Below the pieces are notes generated by a model. That model was not told the origin of the DNA. It worked only from the letters and a program-made list of their open reading frames with translations, and made no database searches. Positions 62,497-64,000 of a stretch of 64,000 nucleotides of DNA are shown here, one piece after another. This DNA is from Stutzerimonas chloritidismutans AW-1 (GTDB lineage Bacteria; Pseudomonadota; Gammaproteobacteria; Pseudomonadales; Pseudomonadaceae), in contig NZ_AOFQ01000072.1 in NCBI RefSeq assembly GCF_000495915.1, positions 1 through 64,000 of the forward strand, read 5' to 3'. Each line of letters starts with the position of its first letter. Position 1 is the first letter of the stretch. The position numbers were made by a program, and so were the translations under genes.

Positions 62497-63708
62497 ATGA
62501 CCCGTTTGCAGCTTCTCCTCGGCCTGGGCATCTGCCTGGCCACTCCTGCCATGGCCTGGGAACAGGTGCTGATCGACCACGACAAGCCGGCGAAGAACTG
62601 GCGCATCACCAGCGAAGAGCTGGGCATCGACGCGTCGACGCCATTCTCGGTCAGCATGCGTACCTTGCATGGCGGCCGGCAGGAAGGCGTCAGCCTGATC
62701 GAGATCGACAACGGCAGCATGCGCATGACCGTCGTGCCCACGCGCGGCATGAACGTGCTGGAAGCGGTGGCCGGCGATGTACGCCTGGGCTGGGATTCGC
62801 CGGTGGATGAAGTGGTCAACCCCGCCTTTATCGAGCTCAACGGGCGCGGCGGGCTGGGCTGGCTCGAGGGCTTCAATGAACTGGTCACCCGTTGCGGCTT
62901 CGAGTGGGTCGGCCACCCCGGCGAAGACAATGGCGAACTGCTCACGCTGCATGGCCGTGCGGCGAACATTCCGGCCTCGCGGGTGGTGCTGCAGATCGAC
63001 GAGAAGCCGCCCTATGCCATTCGCTTGCGTGGCGAGCTGCAGGAGAAGGCCTTCAAGAAACTCGAGTTCGCAATCCTCACCGAGCTCAGCACAGAGCCCG
63101 GCCGCACCGGATTCTCGTTGCACGACACGCTGACCAATCAGGGCGACTACGCCAAGGAATATCAGGTGTTGTACCACACCAATTTCGGCACGCCGCTGCT
63201 GGAGGAGGGCGCGCGCTTCGTGGCGCCGGTCAAGCAGGTCTCACCGTTCAACCCCCGCGCGGCGAAGGAGCTGAGCGACTGGCAGCGCTATCGCGGCCCA
63301 ACCAGGGACTACGACGAGACGGTGTTCAACGTGGTGCCCTATGCGGACGAACAGGGCCAGACCCTGACCATGCTGCACAACCGCGCCGGCAATCTCGGCG
63401 TCAGTGTCGGCTTCAATACTGCCGAGCTACCGGTGTTCTCGCTGTGGAAGAACACCGATACCGAGAAGCAGGGCTACGTGACCGGTCTCGAACCAGGTAC
63501 CAGCTTTTCCTACAACCGCCGCTATCAACGGCCGTTGGGATTGGTGCCGAAGATTGAGCCAGGTGAGCAGAAGCATTTTCGCGTGAGTTACGAGCTGCTG
63601 GTCAATAGCGCCGCAGTCGACGCCGCGCGCAAACGGATCGAAGCGGTACAGGCCGGTCGCGACACTGAAATTCGTGACGAGCCGCTGGTTGACCTGTCGA
63701 AGGACTAA
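62497..63708 (+). CDS. Exported DUF4432 protein (aldose-1-epimerase-like)
   Basis: A 403-residue protein with a signal peptide (TRLQLLLGLGICLATPAMA) and a galactose-mutarotase-like beta domain of the DUF4432 type (GSMRMTVVPTRGMNVLEA near residue 70, and GYVTGLEPGTSFSYNRRYQR near residue 325). The family is thought to isomerise sugars; the activity is not known. A periplasmic location is predicted. AAGGGA lies about 7 bp upstream of the ATG. Confidence 0.85.
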   Translation: MTRLQLLLGLGICLATPAMAWEQVLIDHDKPAKNWRITSEELGIDASTPFSVSMRTLHGGRQEGVSLIEIDNGSMRMTVVPTRGMNVLEAVAGDVRLGWDSPVDEVVNPAFIELNGRGGLGWLEGFNELVTRCGFEWVGHPGEDNGELLTLHGRAANIPASRVVLQIDEKPPYAIRLRGELQEKAFKKLEFAILTELSTEPGRTGFSLHDTLTNQGDYAKEYQVLYHTNFGTPLLEEGARFVAPVKQVSPFNPRAAKELSDWQRYRGPTRDYDETVFNVVPYADEQGQTLTMLHNRAGNLGVSVGFNTAELPVFSLWKNTDTEKQGYVTGLEPGTSFSYNRRYQRPLGLVPKIEPGEQKHFRVSYELLVNSAAVDAARKRIEAVQAGRDTEIRDEPLVDLSKD

Positions 63709-64000
63709 TACGTCTGCTGGACAGGTTTCGCGCGTTTTGGATCTCGTCGCAGCGATGCACCGTCGATTACGATGCATCGCTTGCTCAGGATGGCTCTACG
63801 TCGGGCCTTTCAGGGCGACTGCGAGGCGTTCCTTGGGTCTGAAAGTTCCCCGGCTCCTGCAGCTATAGCAAAAGGCTTACAAGAGGCTGAGGCGTTCGAC
63901 CCTTTAACCGTCCACCGCGTGTAATTAATCTACACCCACTCTGAAGCGCAGGACGCGCTCAGGATCAGGAAGATCGACCATCGCCAGGACGGCAATCGAA
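63709..64000. other. Right-end region
   Basis: No complete gene. It contains a 9-bp inverted repeat AGCGATGCA / TGCATCGCT (63751-63781) and, at the very edge, the end of a minus-strand frame. Confidence 0.5.
63925..64000 (-). CDS. Possible 3' end of a gene cut off at the window edge
   Basis: An open minus-strand stretch of 24 codons ending PERVLRFRVGVD-stop at 63925. It is too short to identify; continuation right of the window would decide. Low confidence. Confidence 0.3.
   Translation of the reverse strand, partial: SIAVLAMVDLPDPERVLRFRVGVD

Overview
The window reads as a chromosomal segment of a Pseudomonas-type gammaproteobacterium, most likely of the P. stutzeri (Stutzerimonas) group. 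The GC-rich coding style, the order of housekeeping genes (orphan GspE-like ATPase, CYTH-CHAD, TIGR00153, pit, argE, argA, gshA, thioesterase, tex, ompR, envZ, rimK, rimB, hslR, hslO, pckA) and the presence of a Ttg/Srp-type solvent efflux operon all fit. The species call is an inference from gene content and order; no search was run.

Positions 1 to about 18650 are accessory DNA ending at the 3' side of a tRNA-Thr gene. From the left this contains an array of ACTTTCCAC motifs, a complete IS21-family element (istA/istB, 209-2813), an AT-rich membrane-protein gene that lost its 5' end at the IS boundary, a GNAT acetyltransferase, and a Tn3-type resolvase with a res-like site. Next comes the solvent/drug efflux cluster: TetR and IclR regulators diverge from an RND operon (ttgG, ttgH, ttgI). 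It is followed by a lipid A deacylase gene (pagL) broken by a small deletion and by an unknown membrane coiled-coil protein. A second, decayed copy of the resolvase 3' end lies at 15755-15846, so the efflux cargo sits between two related 24-bp repeats. A DUF927 ATPase and an AlpA-like excisionase close the island next to the tRNA.

From 18700 to 33800 the core carries a SAM methyltransferase, a TRAP transporter (dctQM divergent from a Tat-lipoprotein binding protein), OsmC, a DUF2388 protein, a very large hybrid sensor kinase, two divergent L,D-transpeptidases and an orphan GspE-like ATPase. From 33860 to 51600 follow phosphate transport (TIGR00153-pit), arginine and glutathione synthesis (argE, argA, gshA), Tex, OmpR/EnvZ, S6 modification (rimB-rimK), heat-shock proteins Hsp15/Hsp33 and PEP carboxykinase. 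From 51700 to the end there are a nitroreductase, a RecQ-type helicase, a soluble FIST-MCP chemoreceptor beside a membrane MCP, an aldo/keto reductase with an MFS-type carrier, an HPF-like protein, a histidine phosphatase and a DUF4432 protein. A reading frame entering from the right edge is cut off.

The most unusual items are the resolvase-tail repeats that bracket the efflux island, the deletion in pagL, the IS21 junction without a target duplication, the motif array at the left edge, three palindromic or MITE-like intergenic repeats (31878-31949, 41661-41818, 54473-54522) and the FIST-MCP receptor.
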